From CAYFJO01 sp964343305 (GTDB taxonomy: Bacteria > Planctomycetota > Planctomycetia > Pirellulales > Pirellulaceae): a stretch of 26,352 nt of DNA. The position numbers and the translations under genes were made by a program. This document shows positions 6,295 to 15,034 of this stretch, piece after piece. How positions within the stretch are numbered: the stretch's first letter is position 1; every line of letters starts with the position of its first letter. The notes beneath the pieces were generated by a model that saw nothing but the letters and a program-made list of their open reading frames with translations, was not told where the DNA came from and did not search any database. The stretch spans positions 1 to 26,352 of the forward strand of contig CAYFJO010000121.1 of NCBI GenBank assembly GCA_964343305.1, written 5' to 3'.

Positions 6295-9033
6295 TCAGGA
6301 CGCCGTATTGCGCCACGCACGTATGTCCCAAGTCCATTTGTGAATTTCCATCGCGAGAAACACACTTAATGCCAACGCCCACAGAGAGACAAAGGTCGTC
6401 AGGTTGACCGGTTCGACATGCAAGATCTCCTGCGCCAGCGGCACAAACATGGTGCCGAGATGAACCAGCAACGCGACAATCGCACCGCTAAGCAGAATTG
6501 GACTGCGGAAGGGCGACAATCGAAGCGCCGATTTCGTTTCGGACCGGCAATTCCCGATGTGAACGTTCTCGAACAAGACCATGAGTAACAGCAGGGCGTT
6601 GCGCGCCGCAGCTTCTGTCCATCCCACTCGCAGCATCCACCAGAAAGCGCCGAACGCTACGGACCCCATAACCAGGGCGGCAACAACGGTTCGTTCGATC
6701 ATCAAGCGATTGAAGATGCGTTCTGTTTTCGGCCTCGGCGCGCGGCCAAGCACATCGCCTTCGCTGGGCTCGAACGCTAGAGCCACGTCTTGGATGCCGT
6801 TCGTGACGAGATTCAACCAAAGTAGTTGTACCGCCAGGAGTGGCAGCGGCAGCCCAGCCATCAGGGCCAATGCAACCAATACGACCTCGGCAGCGCCCGT
6901 GGAAATCAGCAGATAAATCACCTTCCGAACGTTGTCATACGCCACACGCCCCTCTTCAATACCAGCAACAATGGTGGCAAAGTTGTCATCGCTGATCACG
7001 AGTTCGGCGGCTTCACGAGCCACGTCCGTTCCCGACTTGCCCATCGCCACGCCGATATTGGCAGCCCGAAGAGCAGGCGCGTCGTTGACGCCATCGCCGG
7101 TGACCGCGACGTAGTTTCCGACTCGACGGGCCGCATTGACTAGCTCCAACTTTTGATGAGGGGCAACGCGGGCAAAGACGTGTGCTGTCCTAACCGCCTG
7201 GTCCATTTCCGACGACGACATCTTCACAAGTTGGCTACCGGTGACGACATGGTGTGGTTCACTTTCCAAACCAAGTTCACGAGAGATGGCCAGCGCCGTT
7301 ACAGGATGATCGCCAGTGATCATGCAAACGCCGACACCCGCGTCGCGGCACGCCGCTACGGCATCCTGCACTCCGGGCCGCAACGGGTCAATCATTCCCA
7401 CGAATCCTAAGAACGTCAGATGCGAGGGTTCCGGAGGTGCTTGGGCTGGATCAAGCGAGCCAGGCGCAGTGCCTTCGGCTAACGCCAACACTCGGTAACC
7501 TTGTTGGCCCATCGACTCGGCAAGTTTGTGCATCTCATCGACTTGTTGCGCTGCCACTTCCTGGTCGGAATCGTTCCCCCAATCACACATCGCCAGCACT
7601 CTTTCCGGCGCGCCTTTCACGAATACATCGGTGGCAGCATCAGATACATCGGTTACAGCATCAGACTGGTGATATGTGGCGGCGAATTGCCGCTCAGGCT
7701 CAAATGGGAGTTCGTTTACTTGTGGGTGGCTCGACAAACTAGCCTCGCGAGTCCAATCGAGCTTGTGGGCCATGGCCAGCAAGGCGAGATCAACCGCATC
7801 GCCTCGCCAGATCCACTCGCTGTTGCGGCGATGCAGGTCGGCCTCGTTGCACAAGACGGCGACACGCGCGAGACGGTCAAGCTCTGGATAACCGCCAGTC
7901 TCGACGGCTTGTCCTTCAAGTGTGACTTGACCTTCCGGGAGAAATCCTTCGCCGCTCACGTCAAATCGCTCGCCGCTTTGAAGCCGAACTTCACGCACGG
8001 TCAACTCGTTGCAGGTCAATGTACCCGTCTTGTCGCTCGCGATCAGCGTACAGCTTCCCAGGCCTTCGACGGCGGCAAGCCTGCGAACTATCACGCCGCG
8101 GCGAGCCATGCGAGCAGTCCCAATGGCCAACGCAACCGTCAAAGCAACCGGCAGCCCTTCGGGAATCGCGGACACGGCCAAGGCGACGGCGAAGAGAAAC
8201 ATGGCATGGACGCTATAATCATGAAGGACAACACCGAGCACAGCCACAACGCCGGCCGCGATCAGAATCGACGCCGCCACAACGTGAGTGAAGCGTTCCA
8301 GTCGTTCGAGAAGCGGCGGCTTTCCGCCCGGTGCGCCAATTACATCCACTGCCAGTTGGCCAACATGCGTGGCAGAGCCGGTTGCTACAACGATGCCTTG
8401 GGCACGCCCTCGGACGACGATGGATCCGGCAAACACCATGTTCCGTCGATCGCCGACGGGGGTCGCTGCGTCGCCGGTCCAAGTAGGATCTTTCGAAACC
8501 GCCAACGATTCTCCCGTCAAGAGTGACTCGTCAATTTCGAGCCCGTGAGCTGAAATGAGTCGCACGTCTGCCGGCACTCGGTTTCCGGACTCTAGCCACA
8601 CCGTATCACCTGGGACGACCTTCTCTGCATCAATCTCATAGACCTCGCCGTCTCTCATAACGCCCGCGCGGATTTGTAGCAGTTGTTGCAACGCTTGCGT
8701 GCTCTTCTCGGCACGCCACTCCTGGTGGCCGCCAATTAACGCATTCAGTCCAAGTACCGCTGCGATGAAACCTGCGTCTGTCGGCTCGCCGATCGCGACT
8801 GAAACCACCGCGGCGACGCCGAGAATGTATATCAGCGGACTGCGGAATTGACGCAAGGCGATCTGCCACCAAGCCGGGTGCGGAGCGCGCGGCAACACGT
8901 TCGGCCCGAACTTCTTAAGAAGCTCAGCGGCTTCTGACTCCGTCAGACCGCGCGGCTTCACGTCCAATAGATTCTTCAACGATGGCAGGTCGAGTGCGTG
9001 CAACGCCTGGATCGGTTGTGACCGTTGCTCCAT
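6295..9033 (-). CDS. P2-type cation-transporting ATPase (SERCA/SPCA-like)
   Basis: 912 residues, a normal length for the family. The ATG is preceded on the - strand by GAGGGA at 7 bases. It has the full P-type set: an N-terminal cation-ATPase domain (FGPNVLPRAPHPAWW), LTGES (172-176, actuator), IPEGLP (290-295, M4 ion site), DKTGTLT (334-340, phosphorylated Asp334), KGAPERV (473-479, nucleotide binding), MITGDH (581-586) and TGDGVNDAPAL (from 645). M5 carries an acidic residue (GAAEVV) and M6 reads NLVTNGIQDVALAFE, so the ion-site residues are partly SERCA-like but not identical. Transport of Ca2+ or another cation out of the cytoplasm, driven by ATP, is likely; the ion cannot be fixed from sequence. 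A 21-base tandem duplication falls in the nucleotide-binding domain. The neighbours do not suggest a substrate. Confidence 0.93.
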   Translation of the reverse strand: MEQRSQPIQALHALDLPSLKNLLDVKPRGLTESEAAELLKKFGPNVLPRAPHPAWWQIALRQFRSPLIYILGVAAVVSVAIGEPTDAGFIAAVLGLNALIGGHQEWRAEKSTQALQQLLQIRAGVMRDGEVYEIDAEKVVPGDTVWLESGNRVPADVRLISAHGLEIDESLLTGESLAVSKDPTWTGDAATPVGDRRNMVFAGSIVVRGRAQGIVVATGSATHVGQLAVDVIGAPGGKPPLLERLERFTHVVAASILIAAGVVAVLGVVLHDYSVHAMFLFAVALAVSAIPEGLPVALTVALAIGTARMARRGVIVRRLAAVEGLGSCTLIASDKTGTLTCNELTVREVRLQSGERFDVSGEGFLPEGQVTLEGQAVETGGYPELDRLARVAVLCNEADLHRRNSEWIWRGDAVDLALLAMAHKLDWTREASLSSHPQVNELPFEPERQFAATYHQSDAVTDVSDAATDVFVKGAPERVLAMCDWGNDSDQEVAAQQVDEMHKLAESMGQQGYRVLALAEGTAPGSLDPAQAPPEPSHLTFLGFVGMIDPLRPGVQDAVAACRDAGVGVCMITGDHPVTALAISRELGLESEPHHVVTGSQLVKMSSSEMDQAVRTAHVFARVAPHQKLELVNAARRVGNYVAVTGDGVNDAPALRAANIGVAMGKSGTDVAREAAELVISDDNFATIVAGIEEGRVAYDNVRKVIYLLISTGAAEVVLVALALMAGLPLPLLAVQLLWLNLVTNGIQDVALAFEPSEGDVLGRAPRPKTERIFNRLMIERTVVAALVMGSVAFGAFWWMLRVGWTEAAARNALLLLMVLFENVHIGNCRSETKSALRLSPFRSPILLSGAIVALLVHLGTMFVPLAQEILHVEPVNLTTFVSLWALALSVFLAMEIHKWTWDIRAWRNTAS
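7625..7666 (-). repeat. 21-base tandem duplication inside the P-type ATPase gene
   Basis: Two adjacent 21-base units (7625-7645 and 7646-7666) differ at three positions and encode SDAVTDV-SDAATDV on the - strand, just before KGAPERV. It keeps the frame. Confidence 0.75.
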
Positions 9034-9995
9034 CTGTCAGTCCCTCAGTATCAGCAGGCACGATTGACCAAAGTCGGTAAAACACGTTTCTGCCTTTCGC
9101 GCGTTCTCCCTCGGCGTTTGATCCTCTGAGCACGCTCAGAATCACGTATTCAAACATTTAAATCGGTAGCACTTCGTGTGCCAAGACGCTCGGCAGCGTT
9201 TTTCGCCGCGCCTTAGCTTCTTCAGTTCGTTTCCAACAGTCCGCAATGTGTGGCGGACGCGATTCTGGCAGGCGGCAGCCCTAAGCTGGGCCATACAGCA
9301 CGGCCCCGAAACTGTTTCATGCACTGCTTCGCTTCGGGGAGATGCTGCTCTGGATCACGCAGATCGTCCAGACCATCTTGAGCGCCGAGAAGACGAAGGG
9401 ACTGGATTGGGAGACCTTCCGGCGGCTAACTTCAGTCTCCAGTTCGTGATTCCCTATTTGTAACTACTGAAATTCATGTCTGGCTTCTCCGTGCAAAAGT
9501 AATGCACCCAGATGTAAGCGTGGCTGAAACGCATTCACGATCCTAAAACAAAGGATCGCGGAAGAAGGGGGAAAGCATCTCTTTGGCGGCATGATGGAAG
9601 TTTATATCAGCTAGCGGTCGCACGCATCGTTCACTATGGATGGTGCGACTTGGCCGATCAATCCAAGGCAATTGTTGAGCACCATGACGACAACATCGAT
9701 GACGACAGTTTAGAGAACACATTTATTAGCAACCACGCGAATAATGCAAAGACGCGGCACCGAAGCACGCAAGCAAGGAAAGCAATCCGATAACACGCTC
9801 GTTGAGGTTAGGATTCTCGGAAGTTCGCACAAGATCGCGTGGCGGGTATCGTTGTATGCCTGCAAGTTTCGACGGACAAGACCCAACGCCTCGCCGCGAT
9901 TTTCACCAATTCTTTCAGTTGGGCTTGCAGCAGTCGAGGCAACGAATTGGGGCTGATGCAGGCCGAGTGATTAGACCAATAAAAATGTTGCGTGA
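9034..9995. other. Intergenic stretch without an intact gene; coding-like fragments
   Basis: No convincing full gene on either strand. A palindrome TCTGAGC-AC-GCTCAGA lies near 9121-9136, in the - strand leader of the ATPase gene. At 9306-9449 (+) a frame reads KLFHALLRFGEMLLWITQIV and continues to a tga. It looks like real protein but has no start site and a stop just upstream. Around 9594-9792 (+) another frame reads LYQLAVARIVHYGWCDLADQ and on to EHHDDNIDDDSLENTF, again without a start. I read these as decayed gene pieces; the families are not recognised. Confidence 0.35.
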
Positions 9996-10364
9996 ATGAA
10001 GTTACAAATTCTTCCTGGTACCTTTGCCATCTGCCGCCTCGATGCTGACGCCCCGACCCCTAATTGGGCGACCGGCGATTTCGTTTCAATCACACGCACG
10101 GCAGACGAACTTTCCATCGTCTGCCCCTAGGATCAGCTTCCCGCCAATGTGAAGTCCGAGCGTCGCTGGTGTTGCCTGCGTGTGGCAGGGATTTTGGAGT
10201 TCTCTGAGGTTGGCATAATTTCATCTTTGGCTGGTCCGCTGACTGAGACAGGGATTTCAATCTTCGTTGTTTCGACGTTCGAGACGGATTACTTGATGGT
10301 TCGCGAAACGGATTTGGAGCGGGCGGGTAAGGCATTGGGAGAGGCTGGGCACGAAGTTGCATAA
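9996..10364 (+). pseudogene. ACT-domain protein gene interrupted by an in-frame amber codon
   Basis: From ATG 9996 to TAA 10362-10364 one frame encodes a 122-codon protein broken only by TAG at 10128-10130. Before the stop it reads MKLQILPGTFAICRLDADAP ... TRTADELSIVCP. After it comes DQLPANVKSERRWCCLRVAG, then GIISSLAGPLTETGISIFVV, FETDYLMV and AGKALGEAGHEV. Both halves fit a single small ACT-type ligand-binding protein (the ACT_7/CASTOR-like group), whose members run MKL...P..AVCRL...SIVCPE...W..L...G.L.FS..G. A one-base change from GAG or CAG would explain the TAG. The ATG lacks a clear ribosome site. The downstream half alone could start inside, but would lose half the fold. Pseudogene, recoding or a sequence error are all possible; the first is most likely given the decayed surroundings. 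Confidence 0.7.
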
Positions 10365-10430
10365 TTGCACGCGGATATCGTTTGACCTTTTCGACGTAGC
10401 ATTTGCGGTTCTCCTGTTACATTTGGTCAA

Positions 10431-10452
10431 TAAAACGGTATGTACCGTTTTA
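10431..10452. promoter_or_regulatory. 22-base perfect palindrome, operator-like
   Basis: Arms TAAAACGGTA (10431-10440) and TACCGTTTTA (10443-10452) around TG. The size and symmetry are those of a TetR-family operator. No intact + strand gene follows, and no regulator gene is in the window. As an RNA hairpin it would need a very tight loop and is followed by few T, so a terminator for the ACT gene is a weaker reading. Confidence 0.4.
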
Positions 10453-10483
10453 TGCCTTAAAAACAGGCCGCACTGCCGAACGT

Positions 10484-10500
10484 CGGCAGGTAACATAAAT
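10484..10500 (-). terminator. Possible hairpin downstream of the tRNA
   Basis: On the - strand CTGCCGA-CGT-TCGGCAG forms a 7-bp stem about 30 bases past the tRNA 3' end; a T run follows about 8 bases later (TGTTTTTAAG). It could end or help process the tRNA transcript. Confidence 0.35.
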
Positions 10501-10527
10501 ACTTGTTTCGGCGGGGTTTACACTAAG

Positions 10528-10600
10528 TGGAGCCGAAGGGAGTCGAACCCTCGACCTCTGCATTGCGAACGCAGCGCTCTCCCAACTGAGCTACGGCCCC
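10528..10600 (-). tRNA. tRNA-Ala (anticodon CGC)
   Basis: 73 bases reading 5'-GGGGCCG on the - strand. Acceptor stem of 7 bp containing the G3-U70 pair that marks alanine tRNAs, D-arm GCTC/GAGC, anticodon stem-loop CTGCG-TTCGCAA-TGCAG giving anticodon CGC (reads codon GCG), T-arm with GGTTCGACTCC, discriminator A. CCA is not encoded (the next bases are CTT), so it must be added. Own promoter upstream at 10629-10657. Confidence 0.95.
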
Positions 10601-10628
10601 GATTGATGGGGGTTTTACTAACAACAGC

Positions 10629-10657
10629 ATTCTAATGGTGTCGATGATAAGTGTCCA
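10629..10657 (-). promoter_or_regulatory. Promoter of tRNA-Ala
   Basis: On the - strand TGGACA (10657-10652), a 17-base spacer and TAGAAT (10634-10629): a good sigma-70-type match. Transcription would start about 20 bases before the tRNA. The -35 box begins 10 bases after the stop of the solute-binding protein gene. Confidence 0.6.
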
Positions 10658-10666
10658 GGTGGACGA

Positions 10667-12136
10667 TCATTTCAGGCCAAGACCCTTGCGATATGCTTGG
10701 CGTTGAGCTTCGACTCCGTGCTTCTTTGACTTCGTCACTTCACTCCATTTTTCAGCAACCGTTTTCAATTGTTGCGCGGGATCTTGATCATTACACACCA
10801 CTTGCTGCGCCGCGTCGTCTAACGATCGTAAGTATTCCAGACGCCCTGGAATGCGAATCGAGTATAACCAGATCTGGCTCTTGTGCGTTTGGTTCACGAC
10901 CGATTCATATTGTCTTGCGGCGTCGATGCCAAGTGACGGGTCGATCCACGCCTCGGTTCGGGAGAACTGGCTGCTGCGAAACATCGTTGTACTTTCACTC
11001 TGCGCGGCGACGCTTGCTCCCAATTCTTTGTCCGTCAAGCGAGCGAGCAGATTCAAGGCGCCACGGCTGTTCCTGGCACTCGTCATGACCGAGCCTAGCC
11101 GACCGGCGACGGCCATCAACGGAACATGCATGTCCTCGTCATCTCGCTTTTCCCAGCGATCGTCCGCGAAGTTGTACACCGATCTTGATCCCGGAAGTGG
11201 CGCGAAAGAAATGGGAAAGCTCTTGGAATCGTCGGACCGTTCTTCGTCCGATGGTCGTGTCGGCCAACTGATGGCCATCGCACATTCGCCCGATTGAATT
11301 GCCTGCCGCGCGTGGTGCGGCGTCAAAACCTTTGTGTCCTGAGGTCCAAATTGTGAAGCCGTTTGCAATTCCACGAGGGACTGAACGTAAGGTTCGCGGT
11401 CGATCAGCGGCTGCATTGTCGAGTAGTTGAACAGTGTCGAATAACGGCTGCGGCGCCGTACGTACGATGCGGCACGTGCGAGTAACAATTGGCTTGACCA
11501 ACCAGGTGCCAGCGGTTCGGCCGTTCCACTCCACGGTTGATCGGCGGGTGGCGCGGATTCACCAAGTCGTGTGCGGTCGTTGAGTTTCTCCGCAATCTCT
11601 CGATACTCATCCCAGGTCGTCGGCACGTTGATCCGCATGCTTTCGAAGAGGTCGCTGCGATAGAACAAAACAAAACTGGGTGATCCAAACGAGAAGGCAT
11701 ACACCGTTTTGCCCCACGTCACATTTGGACCGCGATCCAACGGCAAAATGTCGCGTGAATCGATGTTCGGATGTGCCAGCACGTGGTCCGGGACAGGCCG
11801 AATCCATTCGCCCTCGACCAACTCGCCGAGAAGTCCCGCGGGATAAATGATGACATCGGCGGCGGGTTTCGACTCGGCCGCGACAAATTCGGCAGACGAC
11901 AGATGTTGGATTTCCACCTCCGCTTCCGAGTGGGCGTTCCATTGACGCTTGACTGTCTCGCCCAGCGGTTTGTCGTCCAAAACGATGACGCTCAACGGAC
12001 CGGATGTCTCGGCGGGCTTATCGTCGTCGGTGGTATTCTCTTGTTCGGATGGCCCGCCACAGCCACAGATGAACAGGAGTGGGAGAATGAAGAATCGAAG
12101 AATCGTCACGCGTTGCGCAGCTCGATGATGATACAT
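10667..12136 (-). CDS. Extracellular solute-binding lipoprotein (ABC transporter family 1 type)
   Basis: 489 residues. The N-terminus has a hydrophobic segment followed by LLFICGC, a plausible lipobox with Cys26 as lipidation site, then a polar acidic linker (EQENTTDDDKPAE). The body fits family 1 periplasmic binding proteins: SVIVLDDK, ADVIIYPAGLLGELV, YAFSFGSPSFVLFYRSDLF, PTTWDEYREIAEKL and a C-terminal region with LNLLARLTDKE. These usually bind sugars or other small solutes and deliver them to an ABC permease. No permease or ATPase gene is adjacent, so it may serve a distant transporter or have become a sensor. The ATG at 12136 has only a weak ribosome site; a GTG ten codons in (reading MTILRFFILPL) is an alternative that keeps the signal sequence. 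It lies 85 bases after glnD, with no terminator seen, so read-through from glnD is possible. Confidence 0.75.
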   Translation of the reverse strand: MYHHRAAQRVTILRFFILPLLFICGCGGPSEQENTTDDDKPAETSGPLSVIVLDDKPLGETVKRQWNAHSEAEVEIQHLSSAEFVAAESKPAADVIIYPAGLLGELVEGEWIRPVPDHVLAHPNIDSRDILPLDRGPNVTWGKTVYAFSFGSPSFVLFYRSDLFESMRINVPTTWDEYREIAEKLNDRTRLGESAPPADQPWSGTAEPLAPGWSSQLLLARAASYVRRRSRYSTLFNYSTMQPLIDREPYVQSLVELQTASQFGPQDTKVLTPHHARQAIQSGECAMAISWPTRPSDEERSDDSKSFPISFAPLPGSRSVYNFADDRWEKRDDEDMHVPLMAVAGRLGSVMTSARNSRGALNLLARLTDKELGASVAAQSESTTMFRSSQFSRTEAWIDPSLGIDAARQYESVVNQTHKSQIWLYSIRIPGRLEYLRSLDDAAQQVVCNDQDPAQQLKTVAEKWSEVTKSKKHGVEAQRQAYRKGLGLK

Positions 12137-12221
12137 GCTGTCGTTACGTAGCTGCGGAGCCGGAAGTTCGAGATATTTGCTTCGCTAAAGAGTGCACCAT
12201 TTCGCCAGGCGCGCGGCGACA

Positions 12222-14879
12222 TCAGACCTCGCTTACTTCCGATTTGGGTTCTTCGATTTTGTCGATTAGCTTCTCGCGGATGGCCTGAATCCGACTCTCT
12301 TGCTCGATTTTGCTTCCGTGTTCGTCGGTCACGTAAAAAACGTCGACGACCTGGTCGAGATAGGTGCCAATCTTCGCGACCGCGACGGACAGGCCCAATT
12401 CGTACAACGCCCGCGTGATCGTGTACAGCAATCCCATGCGGTCGTGAGCGAAGACGTCGATGATCGTGTACCGCTCCGACGTGCTGTTGTCGACGCGTAC
12501 TTTGGTCGGCACTTGAATGATTTCGCCGGACTTCTCATCGTTGTTCCAAACGCGGCGGAATGATGGCGGCTCGTCGGTCGGCTCTTTCAATGACGCGGAC
12601 AACGCGTCACAGACTTCGTCGATGCGTTCTTGGCTGGGTATACCGGACGTATCCAGGTCGTTGACATAAAACCGATCCAATACATAGTTGCCGGGAAGCG
12701 TGTTGATTTCCGCCGACAGAATCTCATGGCCTGTGCTGCTGAGCGTGCCGGTCAAGCGATGAAAAATTCCGGACACGATGTTGTGATGTGCCGCGACGGT
12801 ATATTCGACAGCCTTGCGTTTGGACCGAAAACGTGCCCAGACGACGACGTCGTTGGAAGGCAACCGCCGCAACAATTCCAACTCTTCCACGACCCGGTCC
12901 GGCGGGTTGTTCACGATGTAGCTGACCGGCAAATCACGGAGTTGGTTTTCCCAAGACAACATTTCCGATTCGTCGCACTTGATTAACGCACGAATTTCAG
13001 CACGTCGACGCTTGACCCACGACTGGTAGCCAGCCGACGAATCCTCCCAGGCCAGATGGCGACGCGTGCGCCGGTACAATTCGGTCAACAAGTTGAGCTT
13101 CCACGGGTTCAACACACCGGGGCCGACCGCGGCCAGGTCGGCACACGAGAGGATGTACATCATCTGTAGCCGCTCTGGCGACCCAACTTCAACAGCAAAT
13201 TGCAGCACGACTTCGTCGTCGTCGATATTGCGGCGCAGCGCCGTGTGGTTCATCACCAAGTGATATCGGACCAGGTATTTCAGCGTTTCCCGGTCGCGTT
13301 CGCTAAGTCCCAGGTGAACGCCTGTTTCGTCGGCCAATCGCTCGCCCAATTCGCTGTGGTCTTCGGGAAACCCTTTACCTAAATCGTGCAACAACAGCGC
13401 GAGATGCAAAATCGTCTTGTTGCGCATCCCGCGATACGCTTCGCCCAGCGGCCCCTTGTCGTCAACGAACTCCGTCGCGCGTTCGACCGTGCGAATCGAG
13501 TGTTCATCGACCGTGTACTTGTGATAGTCATTGAATTGCATCAGACAACGGGCGTGCTTCATCGGCGGGATGATTTTTTCGAGCACGCGCAAATGATGCA
13601 GCCGCCGCAACCGATCGCCCAGATTGGCGGACTGTCCCATCAACGACAAAAATCGTTCGGTCGCTTTCGGCGAAAGTTTGATGTCATCGACATCGTTCAA
13701 CATCGTTTGGCGAATCGATTCCCACGTCTCGTGAGCAATTGGTTTGTCGTAAAAGTTGGCCAATTCCATCAGGCACAGGACACGTTCCAGGTCACCGCGA
13801 ACGATTGCCAGGCCTTCAGCCGCCGCGCTGACGTGCAGTGGGCTGACGCGAAAGTCATCCGCAACCCGGTGGCTCAACAACGGCGCGAACAGACGCACCA
13901 GCGGCGAATGGATCTTTGCACTGAAAACAAACTGGGTCACCATATAACGCACCTGGCTGCTGTGCTCGAACACTTCGCGCATGAATTGTTCAACAGGCAA
14001 AATGCCTTCGGAACCTTCGAAGCCGGACAATTTGGCGATCCGGATTTGTTCCGAACGCTCGAGGGTGTCTTGGGCTTTGTTGGCGTGAAAATGGAGTTCG
14101 TTTCGCAGCCCCAGAAAAAAGTTTCGTGCTTCGTGCAACCTGGTGCGGTCGTATCGTGACAGCACGCCGGCATCGTAAAGTTGACGTGGTTCACATTGGC
14201 CATATCGGGCGAAGCCGACCCAGCGCAAAAGTTGAATCTCGCGCAAGCAGCCGCGCGATCGTTTGACGTTGGGGTGGAGCAAATAGAGCGAGTCGCCAAA
14301 CTGCGACCGTTCTTCACGGCGAGATTGCCGGACCATTGCGATGAGACTCTGTGAATGCCGCATGGACGACCGGCGAAACCTACGCATGAATTTGGAAAAC
14401 AAGCTGACACTGCCGCTCAGAAATCGCGATTCGACGAGCGACGTAAAGATCTTAGGGTCGCCAAATGCCAGACTGACACATTGCGCGGGCGTGCGTGTGC
14501 TGAATCCCAGTTTGAGGCCCATGTCGACGATGTCGCGCGAAAGCCGGGCGGCCAGCGGTTTCACACGCTGGTCGGCGCTCGGTCGGTGCAGCAGCATCAA
14601 GTCGATGTCGGAATATGGAGCGAGGTCGCGGCGTCCGAAACCACCGTGGGGCACCAAAGCGATTTGGGATGCCAGCCCGCCCGATTCGCGAGGGTCTAGG
14701 TCGCTGAGGGCCGATTCGAGCAAATCGAGCAGAAGGGAGTCTATCAAGTCGGTCCATCGCGCGCAGACCTGCAGCGCTGGCGATCCGCTTTCGTGTTGCT
14801 GGCGAAGTTTTTCGCGCCCGGCCGCCAATCGTTCTTTGGCATCGAAAACAGCAGGACGTAGACGAGGGGGTGAAATCAT
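12222..14879 (-). CDS. glnD: Bifunctional [protein-PII] uridylyltransferase / uridylyl-removing enzyme GlnD
   Basis: 885 residues, normal for GlnD. Domains in order: nucleotidyltransferase (GGFGRRDLAPYSDIDL, 79-94, with both catalytic Asp); a helical GlnD-specific linker (about 150-330); an HD phosphohydrolase domain (YTVDEHSIRTVE at 455-466, LLLHDLGKG at 495-503); and two C-terminal ACT domains (about 695-770 and 810-885, the second reading TIIDVFAHDRMGLLYTITRA) that sense glutamine. It adds UMP to PII when nitrogen is short and removes it when glutamine is plentiful. Both active sites look intact. The target Tyr51 of PII is present in the gene just upstream. The ATG at 14879 has no strong ribosome site. 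A terminator 30 bases upstream suggests that expression depends on read-through from glnB or on its own promoter. Confidence 0.96.
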   Translation of the reverse strand: MISPPRLRPAVFDAKERLAAGREKLRQQHESGSPALQVCARWTDLIDSLLLDLLESALSDLDPRESGGLASQIALVPHGGFGRRDLAPYSDIDLMLLHRPSADQRVKPLAARLSRDIVDMGLKLGFSTRTPAQCVSLAFGDPKIFTSLVESRFLSGSVSLFSKFMRRFRRSSMRHSQSLIAMVRQSRREERSQFGDSLYLLHPNVKRSRGCLREIQLLRWVGFARYGQCEPRQLYDAGVLSRYDRTRLHEARNFFLGLRNELHFHANKAQDTLERSEQIRIAKLSGFEGSEGILPVEQFMREVFEHSSQVRYMVTQFVFSAKIHSPLVRLFAPLLSHRVADDFRVSPLHVSAAAEGLAIVRGDLERVLCLMELANFYDKPIAHETWESIRQTMLNDVDDIKLSPKATERFLSLMGQSANLGDRLRRLHHLRVLEKIIPPMKHARCLMQFNDYHKYTVDEHSIRTVERATEFVDDKGPLGEAYRGMRNKTILHLALLLHDLGKGFPEDHSELGERLADETGVHLGLSERDRETLKYLVRYHLVMNHTALRRNIDDDEVVLQFAVEVGSPERLQMMYILSCADLAAVGPGVLNPWKLNLLTELYRRTRRHLAWEDSSAGYQSWVKRRRAEIRALIKCDESEMLSWENQLRDLPVSYIVNNPPDRVVEELELLRRLPSNDVVVWARFRSKRKAVEYTVAAHHNIVSGIFHRLTGTLSSTGHEILSAEINTLPGNYVLDRFYVNDLDTSGIPSQERIDEVCDALSASLKEPTDEPPSFRRVWNNDEKSGEIIQVPTKVRVDNSTSERYTIIDVFAHDRMGLLYTITRALYELGLSVAVAKIGTYLDQVVDVFYVTDEHGSKIEQESRIQAIREKLIDKIEEPKSEVSEV

Positions 14880-14909
14880 TTTGGTTTAAGAAGTAAGTAC
14901 TGTTGGACG

Positions 14910-14939
14910 AAAAAAGGCTTGACCACGAAGGCCAAGCCT
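14910..14939 (-). terminator. Rho-independent terminator between glnB and glnD
   Basis: On the - strand AGGCTTGGCC-TTCGT-GGTCAAGCCT makes a 10-bp stem with one G-U pair, followed at once by TTTTT. It lies 30 bases before the glnD start and so could attenuate glnD relative to amt-glnB. Confidence 0.75.
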
Positions 14940-14991
14940 AAAAATAACACAAATACATCGTTCACGCGACGCAAGGTTTTGTGTGCATTAA

Positions 14992-15022
14992 GACTTCCGA
15001 AGTTTAAGAAAACTTCGGTAGT
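14992..15022 (-). other. Hairpin just after glnB
   Basis: CCGAAGTTT (14997-15005) pairs with AAACTTCGG (15010-15018) around AAGA; GACT and AGTC extend the stem past one mismatch. It begins with the same AGACTTCCGAAGT word as the hairpin between amt and glnB. It lies 12 bases after the glnB stop, without a T run on the - strand, so a stability or processing element is more likely than a terminator. Confidence 0.45.
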
Positions 15023-15034
15023 CGAGTCGATACT

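Noticed and set aside
7501..8526. 341-residue + strand open frame opposite the P-type ATPase
   Set aside because: It is antisense to a gene with all P-type motifs; its sequence has no recognisable domain and there is no ribosome site.
8924..9157. - strand frame overlapping the ATPase start (MFEYVILSVLRGSNAEGE...)
   Set aside because: It overlaps the first 110 bases of the ATPase gene in another frame and has no ribosome site; the sequence fits a leader better.
10357..10635. + strand open frame of 92 residues containing WSRRESNPRPLHCERSALPT
   Set aside because: This is the well-known false protein made by reading the back of a tRNA gene; it covers tRNA-Ala at 10528-10600.
13386..14159. 257-residue + strand open frame opposite glnD
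   Set aside because: Antisense shadow; low-complexity Gln/Arg composition of a reversed reading frame.
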